From Tetrahymena thermophila SB210 (taxonomy: Eukaryota > Ciliophora > Oligohymenophorea > Hymenostomatida > Tetrahymenidae), in the NCBI RefSeq assembly GCF_000189635.1, contig NW_002476377.1:1-64000 (forward strand): 64,000 nt of DNA. Reading direction: 5' to 3'. Shown one piece after another: positions 51,501 through 62,373 of this stretch. Position numbers and translations under genes: made by a program. Position 1 is the stretch's first letter. Each line of letters opens with the position of its first letter. Below the pieces are notes generated by a model. The model saw only the letters and a list, made by a program, of their open reading frames with translations, ran no database searches and was not told where the DNA came from.

Positions 51501-53813
51501 TCTAAGAAGTTAAAGAATAACATGAAGAACAACACGAAGAAGAACACTAAGCTGTTATTGAAATTGATAATTTAAAATAAGCAGAATCATAGTAAGATGA
51601 GCATATTTTGAAGATTGACCCTTACTAAATTTATGATGAAACTAAAAAAATTATTAATAAGGAAGGTTAAATTGTTAAGGATTATACTATTTTTTGGGCT
51701 CATTATACATTCGACAAGGAAAGCGCCGAAATAGTTGAAATTAATCCTCCAGATCCAGATTGTTATTATGCTCTTTCATATGACAATCGTATAAACAAAT
51801 TAAACTCTATTCGTATTAAAGAAACTAATAAGCCTCTTCCAAGCGAAACTAATGAATCAGTAAATAATTGATTTTAATAAAAAAGTTTAATACTATTAAT
51901 CTTATTTGTTAAAAAAGACTGGATTAGTAAAAGAAGGAGAAGTAGTTAATTATGCAACTAACAATTAAATCCGTAAACACTATAGATACATTGTTCATTC
52001 ACCCTTAGAAGAAAGTATATTCATTGAAAAGAATGTATTTGATGTCATTGAAGTCAGCTAATGCAGAAGATTTAATGAAAACGATATGTATAATGATATG
52101 GTTCTTTCACATGGCAATACAAACATGGCTGGTAAGTTTAAAGGTATTATATCTGTTGTTAATCACAACGACACCAAGCTTATGGATTAAGTTCAAAGTG
52201 ATAAACAAGAAGAAAGAGATAAGGACTTTATGAGTGAAAAGTATGTCCTTGTACGTTTATATGTCTTAGAAGCAGTTAATATTCCCAATGCAGATGAGTT
52301 AGAGTATTTATAATTAATTACATTATTTTTCTTATAAATTATTATGAAATTCTAAAAATTATCTTATTTAAAAGTGAGAGTGACCCTTATCTGATTGTAA
52401 GACTTGGAGATCAAAAGATTTCAGTAAAATTGATTTTATTTTTTGTTTAATTTATTTATTCATAAAATATGTTCAATTGAATTAAATTAAAACTTTTTTA
52501 ATAGACAAGAAAGAGATTTATTAAAGACAATTGCAATCCTAAGTTTTACGAAATGTTTGAATTTAAAACCTGCCTTCCAGGAGATCCCCTTCTTAAAATC
52601 TAATTATGGGATTATGATGAGCTTTCTGCCGATGATTTCTTATGTGAAACTGTTATTGATTTAGAAGATAGATTTTATAGCAAAAGATGGAGAAAATTAG
52701 TAAATCCTCCTATTGAAACTAGACCTCTCTATCACTATTCTAGCAGCATGTAAAAAGGAGAACTTAGACTCTGGCTAGAAATTATACCTGGTACTGAATA
52801 TGAAAGAGTTAAAACTGTGTATCACATCCAAAATAAGCCCACATAAGAATTTGAACTTAGAGTTGTTGTTTGGAATGTTTCTGATATTCCTGCATAAGAT
52901 GTAGAAGATACAAGTGATCTCTTTGTTGTTGCAAGAGTAGGAAATTTGTCTAAATAGACTGATATTCATTTCCGTGCTCAAAGCGGAGAAGTAATTATAT
53001 TATTTGTTTTATAACAATAGGAATAATATTTTAAATTAAATTAATTATTTGATTATATAAATAATAGGGTAACTTTAATTGGAGAATGAAGTTCCCAATT
53101 ACTCTTCCAACAAAGGATCCTGCTATTCATTTCTAAGTATTCGATAAAGATATTTTCAGTCCCGATGATTTCATTAGTTCTGTTTCGATTGATTTCTAAA
53201 AAGAAGCCATGGCTGCTTTTGAAAATGATAGAAGAATAAAAATGTATGGAAATAAAGATCTTGATTCTACATTAAAAATGGTTAATATTTCTAAAAAAAA
53301 ATATGATAAAATAGAATTCCCAATGACCAACATAAAAAAATCTGACTCATTTGTAATTAAATTCCTAATAATTATGTTAAAAGCTAAATATATGTTTTAA
53401 TATAGAAGTTGTAATTCAAGCAGGAAGGAAAGATTGTTATCTCATTTGAATTAGTACCTAAATCTGAGTAAAATTCTAAACTATTTATGAAAAATTTTGT
53501 ACAATTAAAAATATTTAAATAGAGCTGATCATGATCCTGTTGGAAACGGTAGAAGTGAACCAAATCACAGTCCTCATTTACCTGCCCCTGCTGGTAGATT
53601 TAAATGGTCTTGGAATCCTTACACAATATTCGTAAATTAATTCATCTAAATATTTAAAATTAACTAAAATTTATAATAAAGTGTTAAATGGTTGGTCCTA
53701 AAATGAGAGCCAAAGTTTGCTTTTTATTATGTGCTGTCCTTTGCTGCTTAATTTTTGTAATGACATTACCTGCAATTATTGGTCAAGCAATCGAAGATAA
53801 ATTAAGTGAATGA
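47888..53813 (+). CDS. Ferlin-type multi-C2 membrane protein 2
   Basis: It starts MSKAPEPQKDQKVEPPK and shows the same order of C2-like blocks as the upstream ferlin, with many short introns not all resolved. Clear parts: VYVERTRCLTH...GKKQYTGVKKR; IVFKLFKAEALKKMD; LTLKLWDYDRGSDDELVGC; DAFYGIDLPDNKKYSLTVRW; FGLIQPIVGQFSINL; VRLYVLEAVNIPNADE...SDPYLIVRLGD; LKIQLWDYDELSADDFL followed by ETVIDLEDRFYSKRW, the typical ferlin late C2. Near the end are GNGRSEPNHSPHLP and RFKWSWNPY, then a single TM helix (FLLCAVLCCLIFVMTLPAI) and a short tail ending in TGA. Predicted role: calcium-dependent membrane fusion or repair. About residues 1100-1200 hold a Glu/His/Gln-rich insert (EQHEEQHEEEHQ). It is a tandem paralog of ferlin 1. 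Confidence 0.9.
48535..48566. repeat. (TA)n microsatellite in a ferlin 2 intron
   Basis: About 15 TA dinucleotides inside the AT-rich intron that follows the first C2 block of ferlin 2. It is likely length-polymorphic and has no apparent coding effect. Confidence 0.85.
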
Positions 53814-54499
53814 TAAATTTATAGCATCATAAATAAAATAAGTATTTAAAATTTTATTATTTGAATCAAATTCTTCAACTAGCCATTTTTGAGGATTAAA
53901 TTCATGAAGATGTTTTTTTATGTAGAAAAATATTTGTGAAAATTGAATGAATGTGAATTAAAATATTTTATTTGTAAAAATCGATATAAAAATGGATATT
54001 CAATAAAAATTGATTTACTTTTTTGAATTTTTAATATTTAAAATAAAGCATTAATGTATTTTAAATTAAGAATAGCTTTAAAAAAAATAAATATAGCCAA
54101 ATTTATTTTATTTTAAGATAGTTTTTTAAAAATTAAAAATTAAAATATAGAAATTTAAAAAAATTTTATTCTATTAAATCATTTTTGAAATTTCTTGTAT
54201 TTAAATATTTAGGTGGTAAATGTCAAGAATTTAATATATTTATAAATTGTAATACAAATTAATTTATTTATTTAGCATTTCAAAAAGAAGGTACACGAAA
54301 TGAAATATAAAAACAGTAAATAGTATAAGAGATAGATAGAGATTGAATAAATATTTTAATATTTTTATAATTTGTATATAAGATTTATTTTAATTATAAA
54401 GTAAGTAAGCAATTAATTAATCTTTGATTAAGTAAGTAAATATATGAGAAGAGAGTTTTTAATTATTTAAATTAGCTTGATTTTTTATTGAAAACTAAT
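53814..54499. other. Intergenic between convergent genes
   Basis: About 690 nt of AT-rich 3' flank between ferlin 2 (+) and the CDC14-like gene (-). Nothing coding or structured was recognised. Confidence 0.55.
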
Positions 54500-57244
54500 T
54501 CAATTTATTTGTGGCAGAGGCTTGCTATATTATTTTATAATATAGGTCTTACGACTGATTAAGTTTTTGCTTAATTAACTAAAATTAGCAGTTTAATTTA
54601 GCCTTTCTTATGCTTTAGTTTATTGATTGTTATGAAGTTTGCATAAATTATTGAATATTATATCACTAGAATTTTATATTGGTGAAAGATTTCTTTATTT
54701 TTTTTATTTTTATTCTATAAGGGTGGATGAGCTACTACTTTCGTTATCAAGTCCATAGAAGCTATTCATAGAATAATTTTTATCTTCTTCATATTTCTTT
54801 CTTCCTACAACAATTCTTTTACCATTCTTAGAAGTAGATGGTAAGACGCGTCTACCGTAATTTCTAGCATTGTCAACACTCAACTACGAGTTTCTAGTAT
54901 TTTAAAGACTGTTTAAGGAAGGTATTTCATTAATTTAAGTAGATGAATTAATTATTGAGCTCTGATCTAATTTATTGTAATAACTAGATATATTTCTAAC
55001 ATGTCTGTGATTATTCGTTCTAGCCTTGTAAAGAGTTTAGAACGGTGTTACCGTAAATTTATCAGTAGCAGATGTAAAATTTTTGATGTATTCTTTTTCA
55101 TTACTACTATAAATTCCTACAGCATTACTGCTATTACTGCTACTGGCAGTGCTTACTTCATTTAAGGTGCTGCCTTTATGGATGCAGGAGTTATTTTTAA
55201 GAGGAGTAAGCTACTCATCAGATTGATTAGAATTCGAAGATGATTATTTTGAAATCATTAAGCTTTTTACGCGACTACGAGGTCTAGGTTATTGCTTCAA
55301 TGCATTTTCTTCTTACATTAAGCTATTACGAGGAATTAAATATTTTTTTTCGTTTTAAGGTTCGACTAGATGTCTTACACTTTCCCAAATTTAGCTATTA
55401 CTTCCTTACTGTTCGATTAAAGTTTTTTATATATGCTAATTATTATATGTAATTAAAAATTAGTTAGTATAGTAAATTATATCATAATTCTGCATAAATT
55501 GATAAATGTTGATTGATAATTACATTTAAAAAAGGCTGTTAAGGTCCATGAATACTTCCAGGTCTCATAATGCGGATATATCCTATAAAGTCTTTAGCTG
55601 GGAAATGATAATGCTTAATTGCGTAGCAACCAATTAAGGTTCCTGTTCTTCCTCTTCCAGCCTTTAATTAAATTATTAAAAATCTATTAGAACCAAAGAT
55701 ATGATTTTGTTTAAAATTTTACTTTGCAGTGAACTGCAACCATACCATCAACAGATTCTACTAGCTATAAGAATTTATACATTATTTCCTATTTTAATTG
55801 AAAATTGTAAGTAAAGACTAGCCATTTTAAGATAATTTTTATTTACTTCAGATGGAGAAGTGCCATCAGGAAAGATGAGATCTACATGTTTTATTCCGTT
55901 TCTCTCATAGAGTTAAGGTGAATATGATGATTTATTTAGTCTGATTACTAATTTTACTCCCATTTATTTAAAAATATTTATGGATTAATCAACTGTAAGT
56001 TCGCAGAGAGTCTATGGTTAAAAGTAAAAATCAGTGAGTTTACAAAATTTATTTTAGTAAAAATTATATTTAAATTTGAATAAAATCATGATAAAATCAA
56101 TGAAAAAATATATGATTCAATCATTTAATATATATGCATATCTTTTAGAATAAATGAATACCTCTTATTGGGAGAATAATTCTGGGTTTTAAAAGGCAAT
56201 TAATTTATTAGGAATCACAACAGTAATATCGAATTTTTTTAATGCTTGATATGCTTTAATATTAAAATTTTGGATTTCTACCCATTTGAGCTTGTGAGCA
56301 TATTCCAAGCCTTTCAAGCAATCTAAAAGCTATTTATTACGATAATAAATTACTAAAAAAAATAGAGATTGAATGTTTACTGTGCATTTGTAATCATTTT
56401 TTATATCAGAGGAATCTCTAAATGTGATAAATTCTGTGTTTTTGAATTTTTGATGAACTTCTTCTGCAGAACGGTTTAAGCAAAGTATCTATTTTGTTAA
56501 ATTTCGTTTAAAAGAACATATAATAAATTAGCTTTTGTTTTATTTGTGATAAAAGAATAAATTTATAAAATTTTTTAATCTATTTTTGTGCTTAAAACAA
56601 AATTAATAAATGCGTTGATAATCTTAATTATTTATCATGTGTGTTAAGTAATTTTGGTATAAATAAAGGAGTTACCTAGTAAGCGCCAATTAAAAATGCT
56701 GAATTAACTTTTTTTTCAGAATCTTCAGATGTAGTATAATGATATAATTTAGAGGAAGAATATTCAGGATTATTCAAAAGTTCTTAAACACTCTATATAA
56801 ATTATAGTGTATTTTCTATACAAAAAGGTCCAAAATCATTATTCAAAGGCTCATACACAAGTTCCTTTTTTTATATAGGTAAATTTCTTAATAATTCTAA
56901 TGTAAACTAAAAAAATTTGGGTAGAGTTTTGAAGTAAATAAGAATAATCTACCTCATCTACGCAGAAATACAAAGAGTCTTAGCAGCTTTTAGGAGGCTA
57001 ACTACCGCAAATCCAGTATAATCTGTCTATATAATTTATGTAATGAATAGGTTAAAATTTTAAGCAAACTTAAGGATTCAAAGAAAGCAAAAAGAAAAAT
57101 GATTATTAATCATGGCCAAAGAGATTGATACTTTGGAATAATTAAGCAGTATTATAGAATTAACAAATTACCCTCAATAATAGGAATGAGAATTTCCTTT
57201 TTTTGTTTATTTGAAGTGGAGATTGATTGAATTTGGATAGGCAT
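54500..57244 (-). CDS. CDC14-like dual-specificity phosphatase
   Basis: Introns (plus coordinates) 57027-57171, 56907-56952, 56489-56675, 56330-56380, 56012-56161, 55789-55846, 55662-55722 and 55436-55523 give exactly 652 residues. The N-terminal non-catalytic half matches CDC14 ([50 protein letters not shown]). The catalytic half has [11 protein letters not shown], the general-acid loop FPDGTSPSE (D267) and the P-loop [10 protein letters not shown] (C294, R300), then [20 protein letters not shown]14 enzymes remove phosphate from Cdk Ser-Pro sites and act in mitotic exit, cytokinesis and, in several lineages, cilia. Canonical CDC14 has HCKAGLGRTG; here Leu is Arg. A Ser/Asn-rich tail of about 300 residues follows (in one last exon), probably regulatory. 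Confidence 0.93.
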
Positions 57245-58864
57245 TTTCTATTTAAAGTGAGAGTAATAATCAGGTTATTTACTACTATTTTTTGTTTCAA
57301 AAATTAATTAATTATTAGTTTCTTGTTAAGTGGTTTCATATATTCTTTGAATCTTTGATTGATTTGATAATTACTGAGAAGAAATCGATTTTTAGAGGTG
57401 CTAGTATTTTTGATTAGGGAATGAGTGATTATCACGTTAAGTAAATTCAACGTTTAACAAAATAATTAAAAAGGAGTACGATACTCACAATAAGAAAAAA
57501 GGTGGACTTTTTGAATTAAAAACCTCATTAATAGAAAGTAAAAAAAAATAAATTTAAACAAAATTCAAAGTATATAAATCAATAATTATTCTTGTATATT
57601 TAAATTTCATTATATAAATCTTAGTAATATCTATTCTTACTTTTGGTAGAACGAGTTATAACTCTATATATAAAGTAAAGCCTTTTTGATAAGTAGTGGA
57701 TATTGATAACCTGAAAGAAATTAAGCTGAAATTAAATTTTAATTTACATCACTTGATTTCAGATACAAATTTGCAAATATAAAAAAATTAATTAAATTTC
57801 ATCTAGCTGCTTTGTAATTTAAGTATATTAATTTCAAATAATATTAAGGGCTAGTATGTACTAGATTGATTCCATTTTTTAGTATTTTTTGAGTTATTTT
57901 TAAATTGCAAAAATTAATTAGATAATTTTTAATTGCACTATGTCAATTAAAGTTAAATTACTTAATTAACAGTACTATAATAAATAAACAGCAAATATAT
58001 TTTAAATATTATTAAATAATGTTATTATAATTGAAATAGTTGATAGTAATAACGCGATAAAATGTAATAAATGACGTTTTTAGTATTAGATCTTGATTTA
58101 TTTTCTTAAAATTTTGGTAAATTTCTTTGGATAGTTAATCACCTTGGATAATGCGTAGTAAATAAATAAAACGTGATTATAAGACAAAAAATCTATATAT
58201 TATTCATGAATGTTAATTCTTTTTTTTAAATTTTGTAAATATAAATTGATATATTAATTATTGATATAGCGTTTACAAGAAATTAATTTAGACATTTAAG
58301 TAAATACTTGTTATTTATTTTCTCTTCACTAATAGATTTTTTTTAAAAATAATCTTTTTTTGATAAAATTGATTTGAATTAAAAAATAAATTATACTATA
58401 TTTGCTCAGCACTTTCTAAAAATACAAAAATGATCAAAATGGAACATATAAAAAATAAAAAGTATTTCAAAAAAATACATTTATATTATTCCTATCAAAA
58501 ACTAAATTGAAATTCAAGCAAAGTAAATTAGATTTACTTCAAATTCAATCAATATTCGTAATGAACCGATTCAATTTAATTAAATATTTCAAATTTCATC
58601 ATCAAATTGATTTGTAAGATTTAAAAATAAGTTATTAGTTTTACTGAAATTAGTTTGAGTAAATTGAAAAAAAGTACTTTTTGCTTCTAACAAATTTTAA
58701 GAATATTATTATAATAATATTTTTCTTCGACAAACAAATTAGTGAATAACGTATTTCTTCTAATACAGTTATGCATTGATTATTTTTTTTTGGGAGTTAC
58801 TAGAAAAAGATACTTAAATGATTAATTATCAATCTATTATTGATCAATCGATAAGTTAATCATC
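57245..58864. other. 1.6-kb intergenic region
   Basis: AT-rich sequence upstream of the CDC14-like gene (-) and downstream of the SUMO-protease gene (-). Scattered poly-A/T runs and no recognisable gene, RNA or long repeat. Confidence 0.55.
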
Positions 58865-60109
58865 TCATATCTATAAATCTATATATTTGTCGTACACCTT
58901 GCTATAATCTTGATTTGAATTTTTAATATCTGTCATTAATTGCTAAATAAATCTTCTATATTCTATCATTTTACTTTGAGTGAAGCAGCTATAATCAAAT
59001 ACTTTGCTATCCTCATAGTATAATTTTTATAAATATTTACAGCAAAAAACTCCACAATCTGGACCGCCTGATTAAGTTGGAACCTTTTCTGAAAGAATAT
59101 TAAATTCTACTAAGCATTATTAGCCATACAAATCTTTAAAATCATTTAAAAAATATTTCTTTAGTAAAACAATAGCAGTTTGGTTTTCTACATTAGACCT
59201 CTACCCTAAACTATTATAAACTTTCATAACTATTTTTTTTATACTCTAGTTTCTTTTTTTCTCATATGATAGATCAGTGCTCTTTTCTTTAATATATTCA
59301 CTAGTTTGTTAACTTAATTAATGACTCTATTAGTCATATAGTTATTTTTAGGAGTTACTATTATTATATTGTATATTATCTTATTATATTTCATTTTAAA
59401 CTTTCTATTGTAAAGAAGACTAAAATTATCCATTCTATTCTAAAATACCTCGCTTTGAAGGTTTATATTAGTTTTTATTTTTTGATTAACTTTTACTTTT
59501 ATTATTTGAAGATGTAGAATTTTTTAGAGAAGACTAAATGCTTTCACATATTTGTTTTTATCGAATTTTATTTGGTATTTTTTCATTCTAAATCTCATAA
59601 TTTTGCTAATAGATATTTTCTTATAAATATATTTCTATCAAAACCCAATGGAAATCAGCTTCATTCACTACCAAATAAACTCTATCAAAGCACTCAAGGA
59701 TAGATTTTTCGTTATTCAACCTAAAATATTTTTGGGGCTACTTTAAATCAAAAATATCGCTGTTATATTTATATAAATCTAGGCTCGAAAAAGCATAACT
59801 GCATAATATTTTACTCGTTTCATTTTAAATATTATTTTTTAGGTTGTTATATCTTTTTAATTATGTCAAAAACTCAACAAAAAAATCAATAATTTTGTCG
59901 TTTAGCATGTAGCCTGGCTCTAATCTATTGTAATCAGTATCATAAATATCTAAATTTTGATAAATTAGTAGCTTAGGGGTTGTTTTTATAGTGCTTTTCT
60001 TTAAATAAGATTTGAAATCTATTTTTATTATCTTATATTATTATTATTGTTTTTATGTCTAATCAGTTTCTTCAGGATCCATTTCTTCAAAATCAAAATT
60101 ACTTTGCAT
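58865..60109 (-). CDS. Ulp/SENP-type SUMO protease (C48), split-domain SENP6/7-like
   Basis: An intronless 414-residue frame from the ATG at 60109. The core motifs are LEPGYMLNDKIIDFFVEFL (substrate-binding entry of Ulp proteases), H154 in HWVLIEI, and PTQSGGPDCGVFCC, with Q346 as the oxyanion Gln and C352 as nucleophile. About 125 extra Gln/Asn/Ser-rich residues separate H154 from MKVYNSLGQ, the position of the catalytic Asp; in human SENP6/7 and yeast Ulp2-like enzymes a similar insertion is known, and these act on poly-SUMO chains. Here that Asp is Asn (N299), which may lower activity. The same frame stays open without an ATG for about 130 nt upstream (to about 60240), with a GTAAG-like donor beyond it, so a further 5' exon is likely and 60109 is the conservative start. 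Confidence 0.88.
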
Positions 60110-61206
60110 TATATCTAGTATATTTTCTATTTAAATTTTTTATATTCTAATTTTAACTTTCCTTAAATCTTTTTTTAAAATTGCCTTCAGCTTTAATAAT
60201 TTGGAAGTATCACTTTCAAAAAGCAAGTGAATTTACTTTAAATAGAGTTTAATTAAAAATAAATTAATTAATTTGTTTTTCTACTTACTTTTTAGAATAT
60301 TCAAATATTTTTAAAATAATTTTTAAATATTTTAATAAAGATTTTAAAGAGTAAGCTTAAAAAATAACATAAACAAAAAATAAAAATTTCTAATACTAGT
60401 TTAATGAAAAATTTTAATATAATGTTGCTATATATGTGGATTTTATGTTTTTTTTATGTAAAAATGAATTTTTAATTTTTATGTATTAATTTCAATTTAA
60501 ATATTTGTATTATTTCATATAAATATTTATAAATAAAACAATCTAAAAATTAAAATATTTTCCTTACTTTTTTTTTGTAAAATATTATGGAGTTGATTGC
60601 ATTTTGTTAGAAAAAAAAAAAAAATTAAACTAAAATAATAAAAAACTATTGAATTATAAGTTAGTAAATAGCTTAGTTTTTAAATAAAAAAATATTGGCT
60701 TTAATTGTGATATCATATTAATAAATTTAAAATGTTATTCATTTGATGAAGATATTTTTCATTTTTTAGTTTAATTTTTTAATAGAATAAATAAGGTCTA
60801 TATGCCATCATGTTTATAAATTCTATTTATTTATCTATGAATTAATTAATACTTTTTCTCTATCAAAAATGTTTATTAAAAAAAATGATTTATCATTTTT
60901 CAATTGATTGTAATTTACATTATACTAAATTTGAAATAATTGGAAAAATATAACAAAACAAAATCTTAAACAATTCTTGGTCCAATTATTTTGATATTAA
61001 CCTATGAATAATATTAGATAGTAACTTATTATAAAAAAATTAGATATGCTAACAATAAATCTATTAAAATTTTACATTAAATTTTTCTGATTGAATAATT
61101 TGATGACCAAAAATATTTAAGTAATTAAGTATTTTAACACCACAAAGATTTTAATTCACTAATTAAGAAAGTAAGTATAATTAAAAAGAAAATTAAATTT
61201 AAAGAA
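60110..61206. other. Intergenic between divergent genes, with probable 5' exon of the SUMO protease
   Basis: On minus the protease frame stays open back to about 60240 (HLLFESDTSKLLKLKAILKK), and a GTAAGTAG donor-like site lies at about 60293, hinting at an upstream exon near 60290-60380; phase could not be reconciled. The rest is extremely AT-rich and holds the promoter of the gene at 61207. Confidence 0.5.
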
Positions 61207-62373
61207 ATGCAATAGCAAAACAATATTTGTTTGCAGCACAAAAAGCAATTATTATTTATATGTATGGATCCTCTTTGCAAAAATATTGAGCTGTGCTCTT
61301 GCTGTGTAAATACTAATCACTTAAGCCATAAAAAGTAGTTATTTATTGGTTTTAATTAGAGTATTCAAAAGTAGAACTAAGAAATATAAAATGAGGTATC
61401 TTAAGTGTCTCCTAGTTTTTTGTCTGATGAAATCAATGAGATTCTTTCATCTTAATAAGGTATATCCTTTGATTACGAAAAATTTGAGAATAAATTTAAT
61501 GGTTCAGCTTCCTATATAAGAGCAAATGAATAAAGCTGTATTTTTAAAGATAAAGTGACTATAAATTCAATCGGGCAATTAATTATATCTGAAAAAAATG
61601 TCTATGATATTCCTAATAAATAGAAAATTTCATTAAAGTTAAATGCTTTTTAATCATGCAGTTTAATTCAATAACTCCCAGATGATATTTTAGTTACTAT
61701 AACAAATCGTAATCTTCTCACAATCTATGATTCTGCTGATATATCGAATTTAATTACATTAAAAAATGTATACATACCTTTAAGTAAAAGTTAAGTTACA
61801 TTTGGAAATGATGATCTTCTTGCATACCCTAGCTATAATTCTATTTATATAATAAATTGGAGAAGTGGTAGCTTAATTACATAGATAGTTACAAAAGCTA
61901 GTCCAATAAAAAAAATTTAGTTTATGTTTAATGCCTAGTATATTTCTATTACATACAAAGAATACAAAAAAGCTCCAGATATTCATTTTGAAATCTATTT
62001 AGTAAAAACATAAAAATTGGTATTTAAAACAAAATATTCAAACAAATTACTATCAATTCATGAAACTGATATAGATTAATTTGTAGTTACAATAGGAAAC
62101 GATATATTTATATATAAATGTTTCTCACTTTAAAATTTCATAGCAGACTGCAAGTCTATTTATCATTAAAACAGAATAGGAAAATAGTAGTTATTTATTC
62201 TAGCTGATTCTCAAATTCAAATTTTGAACACAAATTCTTTAGAAAGATATTCAATAAAAACTATGAAAAATCTCAAAAAATGGGAAGTTATAGGGTGTTT
62301 CTATACTTAAGAAGGAGAAGTATTAATTTTGAGTTAAAATATTAAGCAGCTTGAGTTATAATTTGTTATTTGA
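61207..62373 (+). CDS. B-box-like zinc-finger protein, otherwise unknown
   Basis: Intronless, 388 residues, ATG to TGA. Residues about 19-45 read CMDPLCKNIELCSCCVNTNH followed by LSH, a compact Cys/His cluster (C-x4-C, C-x2-C, H-x2-H) like the B-box-type zinc-binding modules frequent in ciliate proteins. From about residue 110 the chain is made of short beta-strand-like segments (VTINSIGQLIISEKNVYDI, DDILVTITNRNLLTIYDS, NSIYIINWRSGSLITQIV, DQFVVTIGNDIFIYKCFS), consistent with a small beta-propeller, though no canonical WD dipeptides are present. No signal peptide or membrane segment. Its partners are unknown; in animals B-box plus propeller combinations bind proteins or RNA, but no such claim is made here. 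Confidence 0.75.
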
